In this document: positions 18,251-27,050 of the stretch, one piece after another | Position numbering within the stretch: the stretch's first letter is position 1 | How the letters are laid out: each line of letters begins with the position of its first letter | Origin: Novibacillus thermophilus | GTDB taxonomy: Bacteria > Bacillota > Bacilli > Thermoactinomycetales > Novibacillaceae | Assembly: GCF_002005165.1 (NCBI RefSeq) | Contig: NZ_CP019699.1 | Coordinates: 2,542,001 to 2,606,000, forward strand | Length of the DNA: 64,000 bases | Reading direction: 5' to 3' | Notes under the pieces: model-generated | The model's database searches: none | What the model was told of the DNA's origin: nothing | The model's input: the letters and a program-made list of their open reading frames with translations, nothing else | Translations under genes and position numbers: made by a program

Positions 18251-20503
18251 ATGAGATACGAATTTGTTCGATCAGACGTGACAGTGGTTGGCGGAGGTTT
18301 GGCAGGGGTTTGTGCAGCTGTATCAGCGGCAAGGATGGGTAAAAAGGTAGCTTTAGTCCAAAATCGTCCAGTTCTCGGGGGAAATTCTAGCAGTGAGATC
18401 CGGGTGTGGGTGTTAGGGGCCACTGGCCTCGGTGTTAACCGTTATGCACGGGAAACTGGTATTATCGGTGAAATGTTGGTTGAGAATCAATTTGTGAATC
18501 CTGACGGAAACCCATACTATTGGGACTTAGTCGTTTTAGAAACTGTTCGAAAAGAGTCTAATATTCAGCTGTTCCTCAATACAAATGTGTACGAAGTGGA
18601 AGCGGACGGTGATGAGTGGAACAGGAAGATTCATTCCGTTACTGGTTTTATGATGGGTTCAGAGAAAAAAATTCGCTTTGAAAGTCCAATATTTTTAGAT
18701 TGTACAGGTGATGGGACGGTTGCCTTTCTTGCAGGAGCGAAATATAGAATAGGGAGAGAAGCACAACATGAATTTAATGAAAGTTGGGCTCCTGAGAAAG
18801 CTGACAATATTACACTAGGGAGCACTATGTTTTTTTACACTAAAGATGCAGGCCATCCTGTGAAATATGTGGCTCCAAGTTTTGCGAAAGATATTACGAA
18901 AACTCCTATTCCAATGAAACGTGTATTTAAAGCTGGGGATAACGGTTGTTACTATTGGTGGATTGAATGGGGCGGGGAAGCTCACATTGACACCTTGTAT
19001 GATAATGAGCGCATCCGTGATGAACTCTGGTCTGTTATTTATGGTATTTGGGACTACATTAAAAACTCCGGGAAATTCGATGCGGACAATATGACATTAG
19101 AATGGGTGGGAAGTGTCCCTGGGAAAAGGGAGGTTCGACGTTTTGTAGGTGACTACATATTAACGCAAAACGATTTGGTAAACCAAGTTCAATTTGAAGA
19201 TAATGTTGCTTTTGGAGGCTGGTCGATGGATCTTCATCCACCAGAAGGAATGTATGCTTCTGATTATGTTTCGAAGCTACTTTGCCCGGACGGCATCTAT
19301 CAAATTCCATTCCGCAGTCTTTACTCTAAAAATGTTAACAACTTATTATTTGCAGGTCGAAATATTAGTGCAACTCACGTTGCATTTGGTTCAACTCGAG
19401 TAATGGCAACATGTTCAGTGATGGGTGAAGCAGCAGGAGCAGGTGCCGCCCTCTGTGTAGATAAAGGAGTAACTCCACGAGAGTTATATCAACATTATAT
19501 AAAGGAATTACAGCAAACTTTACTTTGGAAGGATGCTGCCATTATCGGGCTGAAGTACGAGGATCCAACAGATGTCGCACTTCAAGCGACAGTTACGGCT
19601 TCGAGTCATTTAACGAAGATAGAAGTTGAAAAGGCGAAAAATCCTTTTCATTTAGATACCGATGTCGCATTTTTGATCCCAGTAGATCCCAAAATGATGG
19701 ATATAGAAATTTTAATGGATGTAAAAAAAGACACTGAGGTAGAGGTTGAAGTGTGGGACACGGGTAAACCGGAAAACTACATTCCACATATTTTGCAGGT
19801 GAAAGATACTGTAACAGTAAAAAAAGGAGACCGTCAGTGGGTCAGTTTCCACCTTCCTTGGTCACCCGAAAAAGCACAAAACGCATTCGTCATTGTCAGA
19901 GAAAACGAAAATGTATCGCTTTATCAATCGGATGAACCGATGACCGGTACTTTAAGTTTTGTAAGAGAAAAAAAATCAAATATCTCAAGGTTATTGGAAG
20001 CGATAAACAACGAACAATTAGTTGTGCAATGGAGTCAAAAACCTGTCATCCGCAAGCCTTTTTGTTTTCGACTGAAGGATGATACGCGTGCGTTCCATCC
20101 AAGTAAAGTAACTAATGGTTATCTTCGCCCATACGGAGGACCTAACATGTGGGTTTCGGCCCCCATGGAAGCAGGTCAAGAAGAGTGGGTAAAGTTACAA
20201 TGGGAAAAACCGATAAGATTTTCACAAATTCATATTATTTTCAATAACGACGTTAATGAAGATTTAAACAACCTTCATTATAAACGTACACCCTTTGAAG
20301 TGTTTCCAGAACTTGTTGGGAGTTATCGAATCGAAGCAAAGATAAATGGCGATTGGAAAGTGATAGCTGAAGAAAAAGAAAATCGAGTAAGACGAAAGGT
20401 TCACTATCTAAAGCATGCAGAAAAGACGGATCAGTTGAGGGTTGTGGTTGAATCTACAAATGGATCGAGATTTGCAGAAATCGTAGCAATTAGAGTCGTT
20501 TAA
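18251..20503 (+). CDS. Large FAD-dependent oxidoreductase
   Basis: A 750-residue protein of the FAD_oxidored type. The N-terminal half (about residues 1-430) has the dinucleotide motif VTVVGGGLAGVCAAVSAARM, GGNSSSEIR, FLDCTGDGTVAFLAGA, and NLLFAGRNISATHVAFGSTR before a final ATG-like MATCSVMGEAAG stretch. The C-terminal 300 residues look like a beta-rich domain, perhaps discoidin-like, of unknown role. ATG 18251 is preferred because AAAGGGAG (18234-18241) is nine bases upstream. No signal peptide is seen, so it is cytoplasmic. Its partner isomerase and flanking importers suggest oxidation of a sugar or polyol derivative. The substrate cannot be assigned. Confidence 0.8.
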   Translation: MRYEFVRSDVTVVGGGLAGVCAAVSAARMGKKVALVQNRPVLGGNSSSEIRVWVLGATGLGVNRYARETGIIGEMLVENQFVNPDGNPYYWDLVVLETVRKESNIQLFLNTNVYEVEADGDEWNRKIHSVTGFMMGSEKKIRFESPIFLDCTGDGTVAFLAGAKYRIGREAQHEFNESWAPEKADNITLGSTMFFYTKDAGHPVKYVAPSFAKDITKTPIPMKRVFKAGDNGCYYWWIEWGGEAHIDTLYDNERIRDELWSVIYGIWDYIKNSGKFDADNMTLEWVGSVPGKREVRRFVGDYILTQNDLVNQVQFEDNVAFGGWSMDLHPPEGMYASDYVSKLLCPDGIYQIPFRSLYSKNVNNLLFAGRNISATHVAFGSTRVMATCSVMGEAAGAGAALCVDKGVTPRELYQHYIKELQQTLLWKDAAIIGLKYEDPTDVALQATVTASSHLTKIEVEKAKNPFHLDTDVAFLIPVDPKMMDIEILMDVKKDTEVEVEVWDTGKPENYIPHILQVKDTVTVKKGDRQWVSFHLPWSPEKAQNAFVIVRENENVSLYQSDEPMTGTLSFVREKKSNISRLLEAINNEQLVVQWSQKPVIRKPFCFRLKDDTRAFHPSKVTNGYLRPYGGPNMWVSAPMEAGQEEWVKLQWEKPIRFSQIHIIFNNDVNEDLNNLHYKRTPFEVFPELVGSYRIEAKINGDWKVIAEEKENRVRRKVHYLKHAEKTDQLRVVVESTNGSRFAEIVAIRVV

Positions 20504-20861
20504 ATACCAGATTTTTAAGACAATGTAAAGGGTGTATTTCCATTTTGAAAATATCTCCAATAGCTTTATTTTTAAAAATATAAACTAAAATAAGCATTAA
20601 AAATAACAATATTATATAAATAGTGCTATAAATATGATTAAAACCGTTGACTTTAAGCAATAAAAACATTTATAATGATCAAAAACGAGCAAAAAGAAAC
20701 AATAATGCTGACGGGAGTTGCATGGTGGAAAAAATACAGAGAGAGACGATAGAAGCAAAAGCGTACCGGTGAGTAGCACCCGGGAAATTGAGGATGATTA
20801 TTGTGTTTATTAGTAAGGTGGATTGTTAATTAAGTAAGGGTTTACAGGAGGTCAATCAGTA
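20504..20861 (+). promoter_or_regulatory. Promoter region of the CUT1 importer at 20.9 kb
   Basis: A 358-base AT-rich region. A strong promoter is visible: TTGACT at 20647-20652, an 18-base spacer, and TATAAT at 20671-20676. Overlapping it, 20655-20693 repeats most of the block found at 11264-11301 (AAGCA, ATAAAAACAT, ATGATCAAAAACGAGCA), so the same regulator may act on both. A 16-codon open frame at 20722-20772 has a GGGAG ribosome-binding site and could be a leader peptide, but support is weak. Confidence 0.6.
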
Positions 20862-21794
20862 ATGAGTCGAGGAACTAGCCGAACATCAGGCCTTAAAAGA
20901 ATTGGCAGACGTAGTAATAATACATCTATAAAAGACTTTGGCAGTGCAATGTTGTACCTCTTTCCCGCCCTTTTGATTTTTAGCGTTTTTATTTTTTACC
21001 CTATAGTGCGTACCGTTTACCTTAGCTTATTTTTAACTGATCGGCAACGAAATCCAGTTGAGTTTATTGGGTTACAAAATTACATAGACATGTTTTTATC
21101 AGAAGATTTTCTATCTACTCTAACTGCGACATTTCTATTTGTCCTATACATTGTACCTGCTACTATCTTCATTTCTTTATTCCTAGCGGTGCTAGCGCAC
21201 GTTAATTTAAAAGGTATAAAGTTTTATAAAGTCATCTATTCTTCCACTCTCGGTGTTTCAGTTGCAGCAAGTGCGATGATATTTCGCTATTTTTACCATC
21301 CAGATTTAGGACTATTTAATAAAATCTTAAGTTTTTTTAATATCGGAAAAATAGAGTGGTTGATTGACCCCGATTGGGCTCTATTTGCAATAGCAATCCC
21401 AACTGTTTGGATACACATCGGGTTTAATTTCATCGTCTTGACGGGCGGGTTACAAAACATTCCAAAAGAATTATATGAGAGCGCCCAGATTGACGGGGCA
21501 GGGTGGTGGCGACAACTGTTGAACATTACCATCCCCCAGTTATCGCCTATCCTATTTTTCGTCACAATCATTTTGGTTATTGGATCGTTTCAATCTTTCG
21601 CCCAGATTGATCTCTTGACAGGTGGCGGACCTTCAGGTGCTACGAACCTTATCGTTTACTCAATTTACCAAGATGCGTTTGTTCGGTACAATGTTGGTTC
21701 TGCATCTGCACAAGCGATCTTTTTATTTGTACTTATCATTTTGATTACTTTGTTGCAATTTAAATTTGGCGAAAAAAGGGTGCACTATCAATGA
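20862..21794 (+). CDS. Sugar ABC transporter permease (CUT1, MalF-like)
   Basis: A 310-residue inner-membrane permease of the carbohydrate uptake family. The start ATG 20862 lies ten bases after AGGAGGT. About six transmembrane segments are evident, beginning with LYLFPALLIFSVFIFYPIVR. The conserved cytoplasmic EAA loop reads ELYESAQIDGAGWW. It overlaps the second permease by the four bases ATGA (21791-21794). With the downstream permease and binding protein it would form a CUT1 importer; no dedicated ATPase is present, so a shared MsmK-type ATPase elsewhere is expected. Confidence 0.92.
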   Translation: MSRGTSRTSGLKRIGRRSNNTSIKDFGSAMLYLFPALLIFSVFIFYPIVRTVYLSLFLTDRQRNPVEFIGLQNYIDMFLSEDFLSTLTATFLFVLYIVPATIFISLFLAVLAHVNLKGIKFYKVIYSSTLGVSVAASAMIFRYFYHPDLGLFNKILSFFNIGKIEWLIDPDWALFAIAIPTVWIHIGFNFIVLTGGLQNIPKELYESAQIDGAGWWRQLLNITIPQLSPILFFVTIILVIGSFQSFAQIDLLTGGGPSGATNLIVYSIYQDAFVRYNVGSASAQAIFLFVLIILITLLQFKFGEKRVHYQ

Positions 21795-22602
21795 AAACAG
21801 TTGAAAAGGTTTTTAGATATATATTGCTGTCTATCGCCGCGTTCATTATCTTGTTCCCCTATTATACGCATTTTTCATTAGTTTAATGGAAACTGGACAG
21901 TACATTTATCCATCTAATGTTTTGTCATCGTTGACATTTGAAAATTATTATCTTGCTTTACAGACAGCACCTATTTTTAAGTTTTTACTAAACAGTCTTA
22001 TTTTTGCGGGGCTCATAACAGTTGGACATCTCATTACGAGTAGTTTAGCCGCTTTTGCTTTTGTGTTTATTCCCTTTAGGGGTAAGGGGGTTATGTTTTC
22101 AATTGTGTTGTCAACAATGATGATCCCCTGGGAAGCGACAATTATTCCAAATTACGACACGATTATTAAACTCGGGTGGTTGGATGCGTTTCCTGGGTTG
22201 ATTGTTCCTCATCTTGCTCTAACCTTGGGTATTTTTCTGCTAAGACAACATTTTTTAACGCTACCTAAGGAATTGTATGAAGCAGCTCGAATTGATGGCT
22301 GTTCACGTTTCCGTTTTTTCTTACAAATGGTTTTACCGTTATCACGCCCGATTTTAGCTGCTCTAGGAACGTATTCTTTTATCACGAATTGGAATCAATA
22401 TTTGTGGCCCCTGTTAGTTACCAACAGTAATGAGATTCGTACTGTTCAAATTGGGTTGAAAATGCTTATTTCTCAGGAAGAACAAAATGACTTTCCCATA
22501 ATCATGGCTGGTATCATCATGATTTTGTTGCCAACATTGCTTATTTTAGTCATTGGTCATAAGTATTTGCAAAAAGGTTTGGCGTCTTATTCACAAAAGT
22601 AA
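21791..22602 (+). pseudogene. Sugar ABC transporter permease (CUT1, MalG-like), frameshifted
   Basis: The natural start is ATG 21791, overlapping the previous stop. Translation from there gives MKTVEKVFRYILLSIAAFII and then hits a stop at about 21884. The rest of a normal permease continues in another frame to 22602 with the EAA loop ELYEAARIDGCSRFRFF. One extra C in the C4 run at 21856-21859 would restore FPLLYAFFISLMETG across the junction and give a 270-residue protein of normal length. Either a real loss-of-function mutation or a homopolymer sequencing error; a similar error-like site is in the next gene. Confidence 0.85.
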
Positions 22603-22736
22603 ACCGAGCGAGAGACAAATCCAAGGTGACGAAAGCTAAGCCCGATATCATGAGGAACAGGAGGGATGTCGAGAAATATGTAGGGATTGCCGTAATGGGC
22701 AACGTTCTTTAAAAGTATGTTTAATGAGGTGTTAAT

Positions 22737-24088
22737 ATGAGGAGAAAAATTATTGTAAGTTTCTTAATCACTGTATTAATGGTTTTTTCAGTAGCATGTC
22801 AAACTTCGCCTGAAGAAGAAGTAAATACTCGGACAGAAGATGGAAAAACCGTCGTAAACTTTTGGCATTCCATGGGGGGCACAATCTTACTATCTTGGAA
22901 GAATTAATAGAGCAATATCATAATAGTCAGGACAAAGTCGTAATTAACCCTATCTTTCAAGGAAATTACATTGAAGGGTTTAGTAAAATAAATTCGGTCT
23001 TGGGAACAGACGATGTGCCGGACCTCATGCAGTTGAATGAACACTCAAATAAGCCAATGGTTGATGCAGGATACATTACACCGATGCAAGACTTTATTGA
23101 TCGCGACAACATAGATATACGTTCTTTCGAACCAGCAGTTTTGGGTCGGTACGAAGTTGACGGCAAGCTCTATGCGATGCCCTTTAACCCATCTATTGCT
23201 GTCATTTATTACAATAAAGAAGCCTTTAGGGAAGTGGGCCTCGACCCAGAAACCCCACCTCATACCTACAGTGAATATGAAGAAGCCGCGGAAAAATTAA
23301 CAGTTCGTAACGGGGACAACATTGAACGATACGGTCTTAATATATTTACAACTGCGTGGCGTTTAGAACAACTTGTTGTGAATCAAGGTGGTTATCTCGT
23401 TAATAATGAGAACGGACAATCTGGGGAAGCGACAGAAGGAACGATTAACAGTGAAGAGTTTATTCGAGCTTTTACTTGGATAAAAGATATGTATGACAAA
23501 GGGATTTATGGGCATTATGGCCGAGATCCTGCGGACGCTCTTGATGCATTTAATGCTGGAAAATTAGCTATGGTGGCTCATACATCTTCGGCCGCAGTGC
23601 CCACTATCGACGAAGCCCCTTTTGAAGTAGGAATAGCATTATACCCTGTTCCGGACGGAGTTGAACCACATGGATCGGTTATTGGCGGAGCTTCATTGTG
23701 GATTTTTGATGATATCCCTGAAGAGAAACAGGAGGCTGCATGGGATTTTGTTAAGTTTCTCGTGCAACCGGACACTCAAGCATATTGGACAACTAACACA
23801 GGATATTTCCCAGTGAACACTGAAGTATATGAAACAGAAGTTTATCAAGAATTCCTGAAAAAATATCCTCAAATTCAAACAACGTTAGACCAACTCCATC
23901 TCGGGGAAGTTGGGCCCGCAAACAAGGGCGCTTATATTGGAGTTTACCCAGACATTTACGACATACTCGAAACTCAGTTTGAAAAGGTGATAGACGGTTC
24001 TCTTGACATCAAGGATGCACTTTACGAAGGAAACGAATTAGTAACAAAAGAGCTTGAGAGGTATCAAAAGACACAAGGTTCAAATTAA
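22737..24088 (+). pseudogene. Sugar-binding lipoprotein of the CUT1 importer, frameshifted
   Basis: ATG 22737 follows GAGGTG and opens a signal peptide with lipobox VFSVACQ. Reading in this frame passes VNFWHSMGG and then stops in the wrong frame. The remaining 400 residues continue in another frame from the G6 run at 22874-22879. Adding one G gives FWHSMGGHNLTILEELIEQY, the usual start of a family 1 solute-binding protein, and a 450-residue product. Later motifs such as DLMQLNEH, YYNKEAF and the Trp-rich C-terminal half are intact. As with the permease, mutation and sequencing error cannot be separated here. Confidence 0.85.
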
Positions 24089-24102
24089 TCTTTGTAATTT
24101 AA

Positions 24103-24136
24103 TGTCAGGAGAGAGGAAAAGTTCCTCTCTCTGACA
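24103..24136 (+). terminator. Long hairpin after the binding-protein gene
   Basis: A near-perfect stem of about 15 bp, TGTCAGGAGAGAGGAA paired with TTCCTCTCTCTGACA with a single bulged G, and a three-base loop. There is no T run after it, so it may act as a partial terminator or as an mRNA-stabilising structure between the importer genes and the phosphatase gene. Confidence 0.6.
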
Positions 24137-24221
24137 CCATAGTTGAGCATCGAGTTTCGTTCAATCTGAAATCAAGATCTGTACGCTGTACAGTAACTCG
24201 AATCGGAAAAAGGGGTTAAAC

Positions 24222-24815
24222 ATGACAACCATTGCTTTTGTAAGACATGGTATCACTGATTGGAACATCAAAAAAAGAGCACAAGGACATTCTAATAATC
24301 CTTTAAATGAGATCGGGCGTCGACAAGCTCGGTCTGTTGCTAAACGCTTGTCGGATGAAAAGTGGGATGTGATCGTTTCAAGTGATCTCTTGCGAGCTCG
24401 AGAAACAGCTGAAATTATTTCATCTTATATAGGGAAGCCGATCACATTTGATAAAAGGCTGAGAGAGATTGGTCTGGGAGAAATTCAAGGCACTACTGAA
24501 GAGGAGCGAATACAAAAGTGGGGAAAGATTTGGCGACAACTTGACCTCGGTGTAGAAACAGATCAATCATTGGGAGAACGAGGGATAGCATTTGTCGAAG
24601 CTATGGCTCGAAAATATCCAGGCAAAAGAATTATTGCGGTGAGTCATGGAATAATTATCGGACAAACATTAAAAGAATTATTCCAGAGTGACACTCGGGA
24701 CAATAATTTAAATAATACTTCTGTAACAATAATAACGAAAAGTAAAGGCGCTTGGAGATATCTTCTTTATAATTGTACGTGTCACTTGAAGACTGAACTA
24801 ATAAATGAGCAATAA
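24222..24815 (+). CDS. Histidine phosphatase family protein (phosphoglycerate mutase-like)
   Basis: A 197-residue cytoplasmic phosphatase. The catalytic phospho-histidine motif is FVRHGITDWN at residues 6-15. The second conserved arginine/glutamate region is SSDLLRARETAEI, and the late histidine is in AVSHGIIIGQ. The size and the small inserted helix region fit the PhoE/CobC type of broad phosphatases, not the glycolytic mutase. It lies 133 bases after the sugar importer, so it may dephosphorylate a pathway intermediate, but this is a guess. The C-terminal tail (YNCTCHLKTELI) is unremarkable. Confidence 0.88.
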   Translation: MTTIAFVRHGITDWNIKKRAQGHSNNPLNEIGRRQARSVAKRLSDEKWDVIVSSDLLRARETAEIISSYIGKPITFDKRLREIGLGEIQGTTEEERIQKWGKIWRQLDLGVETDQSLGERGIAFVEAMARKYPGKRIIAVSHGIIIGQTLKELFQSDTRDNNLNNTSVTIITKSKGAWRYLLYNCTCHLKTELINEQ

Positions 24816-24922
24816 CAGACTGGTATCCAGTAAATAACAATTACTCATTTTATCGTAAAAGAACCAGATTCTGTTTTTACGGTTCCGGTTATACTGTACC
24901 AATAGTTTAAGGGGAGAATATA

Positions 24923-25615
24923 GTGGCATTAGAAATAAGTTACACGGTTGTCGCAGAAAGGCTTGTCCTCGCGGCAGTACTCGGCGGAATGATCGGATGG
25001 GAGCGGGAACGGCGCAATAAGCAGGCGGGGTTTAAAACCCACTTACTCGTCTCCGTCGGTTCCGCTCTCATTATGTTGACGTCTATTTACGGCTTCGGCG
25101 ATCTCGTCGACCATCCGAACGCCCGTTTCGACCCGGCCCGGCTCGCCGCGCAGGTGGTGAGCGGCATCGGGTTTCTCGGTGCCGGTGCCATTTTGCGCCA
25201 TTCTAACATGGTGGTTTCCGGATTGACGACGGCCGCGACACTGTGGGTTGTGGCGGCCATCGGTTTAAGTGTGGGAGCGGGGTTTTACTTCCCCGCCGTC
25301 GCGACAACAGGCATCGTGTTAATCAGCGTGGTCGTGCTGAGAGGGGTCGAGGTCCGGTTTGCGAAGAAAAAAGTGAAAGAGCTGAACATCACGGTTGAAG
25401 ACGTGGAAGGAACGCTCGTGGACATTAGCGACGTCCTGGACAAAGAGAGGGTAGACGTCCGCAAAGTGACCTTTTCAACCAAACAGGGCGGAGAGGAAGC
25501 GGCCCTCACTGTCGTCAAGTTCCGCATTCGGATGCCAGCCAAGAAAGATTCCCTCGAACTTGTGAATCGACTGCACAACATTCACGGCGTCAAAGAAGTG
25601 CAGTTGAATAAATGA
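24923..25615 (+). CDS. MgtC/SapB family membrane protein
   Basis: A 230-residue protein with a GTG start at 24923, after GGGGAG. The N-terminal membrane domain of about 140 residues carries the MgtC hallmark GGMIGWERERRNKQAGFKTH and the RLAAQVVSGIGFLGAGAILR segment. A soluble ACT-like C-terminal domain follows. MgtC proteins affect magnesium homeostasis and F-ATPase activity in several bacteria. Its G+C content is clearly higher than that of the preceding block, so it looks like a resident gene next to an island edge. The only neighbours downstream are decayed genes. Confidence 0.9.
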   Translation: MALEISYTVVAERLVLAAVLGGMIGWERERRNKQAGFKTHLLVSVGSALIMLTSIYGFGDLVDHPNARFDPARLAAQVVSGIGFLGAGAILRHSNMVVSGLTTAATLWVVAAIGLSVGAGFYFPAVATTGIVLISVVVLRGVEVRFAKKKVKELNITVEDVEGTLVDISDVLDKERVDVRKVTFSTKQGGEEAALTVVKFRIRMPAKKDSLELVNRLHNIHGVKEVQLNK

Positions 25616-25619
25616 AACT

Positions 25620-25870
25620 TTTGACAGGGGAGACGGTTACATTTCCCTCTTCTGTCTGGAGATCAACTGATGCGTCGAGCTGTTGCAGTGTTATATTTCC
25701 AAACTCAACTGTACCTTTAAGGACCTCTCCCTGACATCCGTTTAGAACAACATCCCCTTCTGCTGCCTTGACATTAATGTTTTTGGCTAATAACGTTTGA
25801 TCTGACGTGAGATCCCCCAAACTTGTCTTCAGATTCAATGTTTCATGCATTTTGTCAGGGATGTACACGT
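25620..25870 (-). pseudogene. Remnant of a DUF4097-like beta-repeat gene
   Basis: The minus-strand frame reads HETLNLKTSLGDLTSDQTLL, then AAEGDVVLNGCQGEVLKGTV and DLQTEEGNVTVS. This is the repeating strand pattern of DUF4097 (LiaG/YvlB-like) proteins. There is no start or signal; it follows directly on a permease remnant in another frame, so a deletion has joined the two. Family assignment is by pattern only. Confidence 0.5.
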
Positions 25871-26421
25871 TGAACTGAGAGGCACAAACAGGGAAAGCAG
25901 AAACAAAATCATCCCTCCGCTGTGCCACCAAAGGGGGACGCTTCTGCACATCAGCTTCAGTTCGGAGCGAAAGAGATCATAAAACGAATGTTTTCGCACA
26001 CTTTCCACTGGTTGTAATGTGATCGTTTCGACTCCTTCAGGCCCATGTTTGAGCCCATCCGTCACAACGTCTGCGTTCGTTTTCCGGATAGATGTTGTGT
26101 TTGGTGAGGACAAAAGGGAACTCCTCTGGAACATCGGGACCGAGACCAGAAACAAGAAAGCACCGACCAACAACCAAACTAGACGTCCTGTGACATAGTT
26201 TTTGGTTCAAGTGATCCCTGTCCATTCAAATGTTGAAAGAGATTGGGCTGTTTGATATCCAAAATTCATGTGCGTTGCGTTTACCGTCGGAAAGGCTCGT
26301 TTGATTCCATTCAAAACTTCAGTGAAGATTAATTGAGAACCAAAGATATCTATCTTCCCAACCCCTGAAAAACTTAAAGCACTGATCGCTGTCCATATAC
26401 TGAAGAAAACGATATTCCCCT
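25871..26421 (-). pseudogene. Remnant of an ABC-2 type permease gene
   Basis: One minus-strand frame can be followed with a single internal stop near 26205-26210. Before the stop it reads NIVFFSIWTAISALSFSGVG and YQTAQSLSTFEWTGIT; after it, TKNYVTGRLVWLLVGAFLFL and RSELKLMCRSVPLWWHSGG with a hydrophobic stretch. The TGA sits where Trp is expected in the usual WT..GRLLW segment, so a TGG to TGA change inactivated the gene. It lacks most of a complete permease. It belongs with the ATPase and kinase remnants upstream on the same strand. Confidence 0.55.
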
Positions 26422-26433
26422 ATGACCCAGTGC

Positions 26434-26481
26434 CTATTTTTTTCCATATTTTTTACTTACTTGGTGAATCTTCAGTTCCAT
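26434..26481 (-). pseudogene. First 15 codons of an ABC transporter ATPase
   Basis: A minus-strand ATG at 26479-26481, preceded by AAGGAG, starts MELKIHQVSKKYGKK and then stops. This is how ABC ATPases begin; the rest, including Walker A, has been deleted so that permease sequence follows almost immediately. Its value is as a marker of a deleted exporter operon. Confidence 0.5.
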
Positions 26482-26581
26482 TACAACCCTTCGCTCCTTA
26501 CCACTCAAATTCACATGTGGGTCTAAGAAGGATTGTAACCAATGAAAGTAAAATTGAGGTAAACGGCAGACAAAATCGAGA

Positions 26582-26895
26582 CTAATTCGAGAGTGGGAAC
26601 GAAATGTGCAATGCGGTTCCTTCGTTGACGTGGATGTGACCGTTGTGAGCGGAAATCAACTGGTGAGCCACAGCCATTCCCAGGCCGGTTCCTTCCGATA
26701 TTGTATCTGTTGAGGTTTCCCGATAGTATTAAACCGTACGGCGAACGAGTTCGACGACATCCCTGTTCTCTATTTCCAGAGGAACGTGTGATTCTTCCAG
26801 TCGGAATGACAAATTTAAATCTTGCATGAGTTCATTCATGTATTGAGCTTTTCCTTGAATTTCCGATAGGAATTCCCTTTTTTTCTACTCCATTG
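26582..26895 (-). pseudogene. Remnant of a sensor histidine kinase
   Basis: On the minus strand, REFLSEIQGKAQYMNELMQD and LSFRLEESHVPLEIENRDVV resemble the dimerisation and linker region after the phospho-accepting His. After a stop and a shift, EGTGLGMAVAHQLISAHNGH gives the G2 box of the ATPase domain, ending in HISFPLSN and a stop. The N and G1 boxes are missing. This is a clear kinase relic beside exporter relics, the usual grouping for antimicrobial-peptide sensing and efflux systems. Confidence 0.65.
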
Positions 26896-27050
26896 AAACT
26901 GGTTTCGTTATTTATAAGTTAAATTTATAAGCTAAATTGTTCTAAATACGGCGCATAATATATACACTATTTTTAGTATCTTGGGGGAATATTGCAAGGC
27001 TTGGAACCAAGCATTGCCTTGAAACTTGGACTAATCCGAGGTGAACGATT
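26896..27050 (+). promoter_or_regulatory. Upstream region of the isomerase/dehydrogenase operon
   Basis: A weak promoter candidate is TTGTTC at 26937-26942, 18 bases, and TATACA at 26961-26966. At 26995-27021 there is a nested inverted repeat: outer arms CAAGGC / GCCTTG around TTGGAACCAA. It could be an operator, for example for the FadR-type regulator encoded at 32441, or an RNA hairpin in the leader. Confidence 0.4.

Noticed and set aside
22874-22879. The G6 run as a designed phase-variation switch of the binding protein
   Set aside because: The run is short, and the neighbouring permease has an analogous C-run deletion, so a shared sequencing or decay explanation is simpler.
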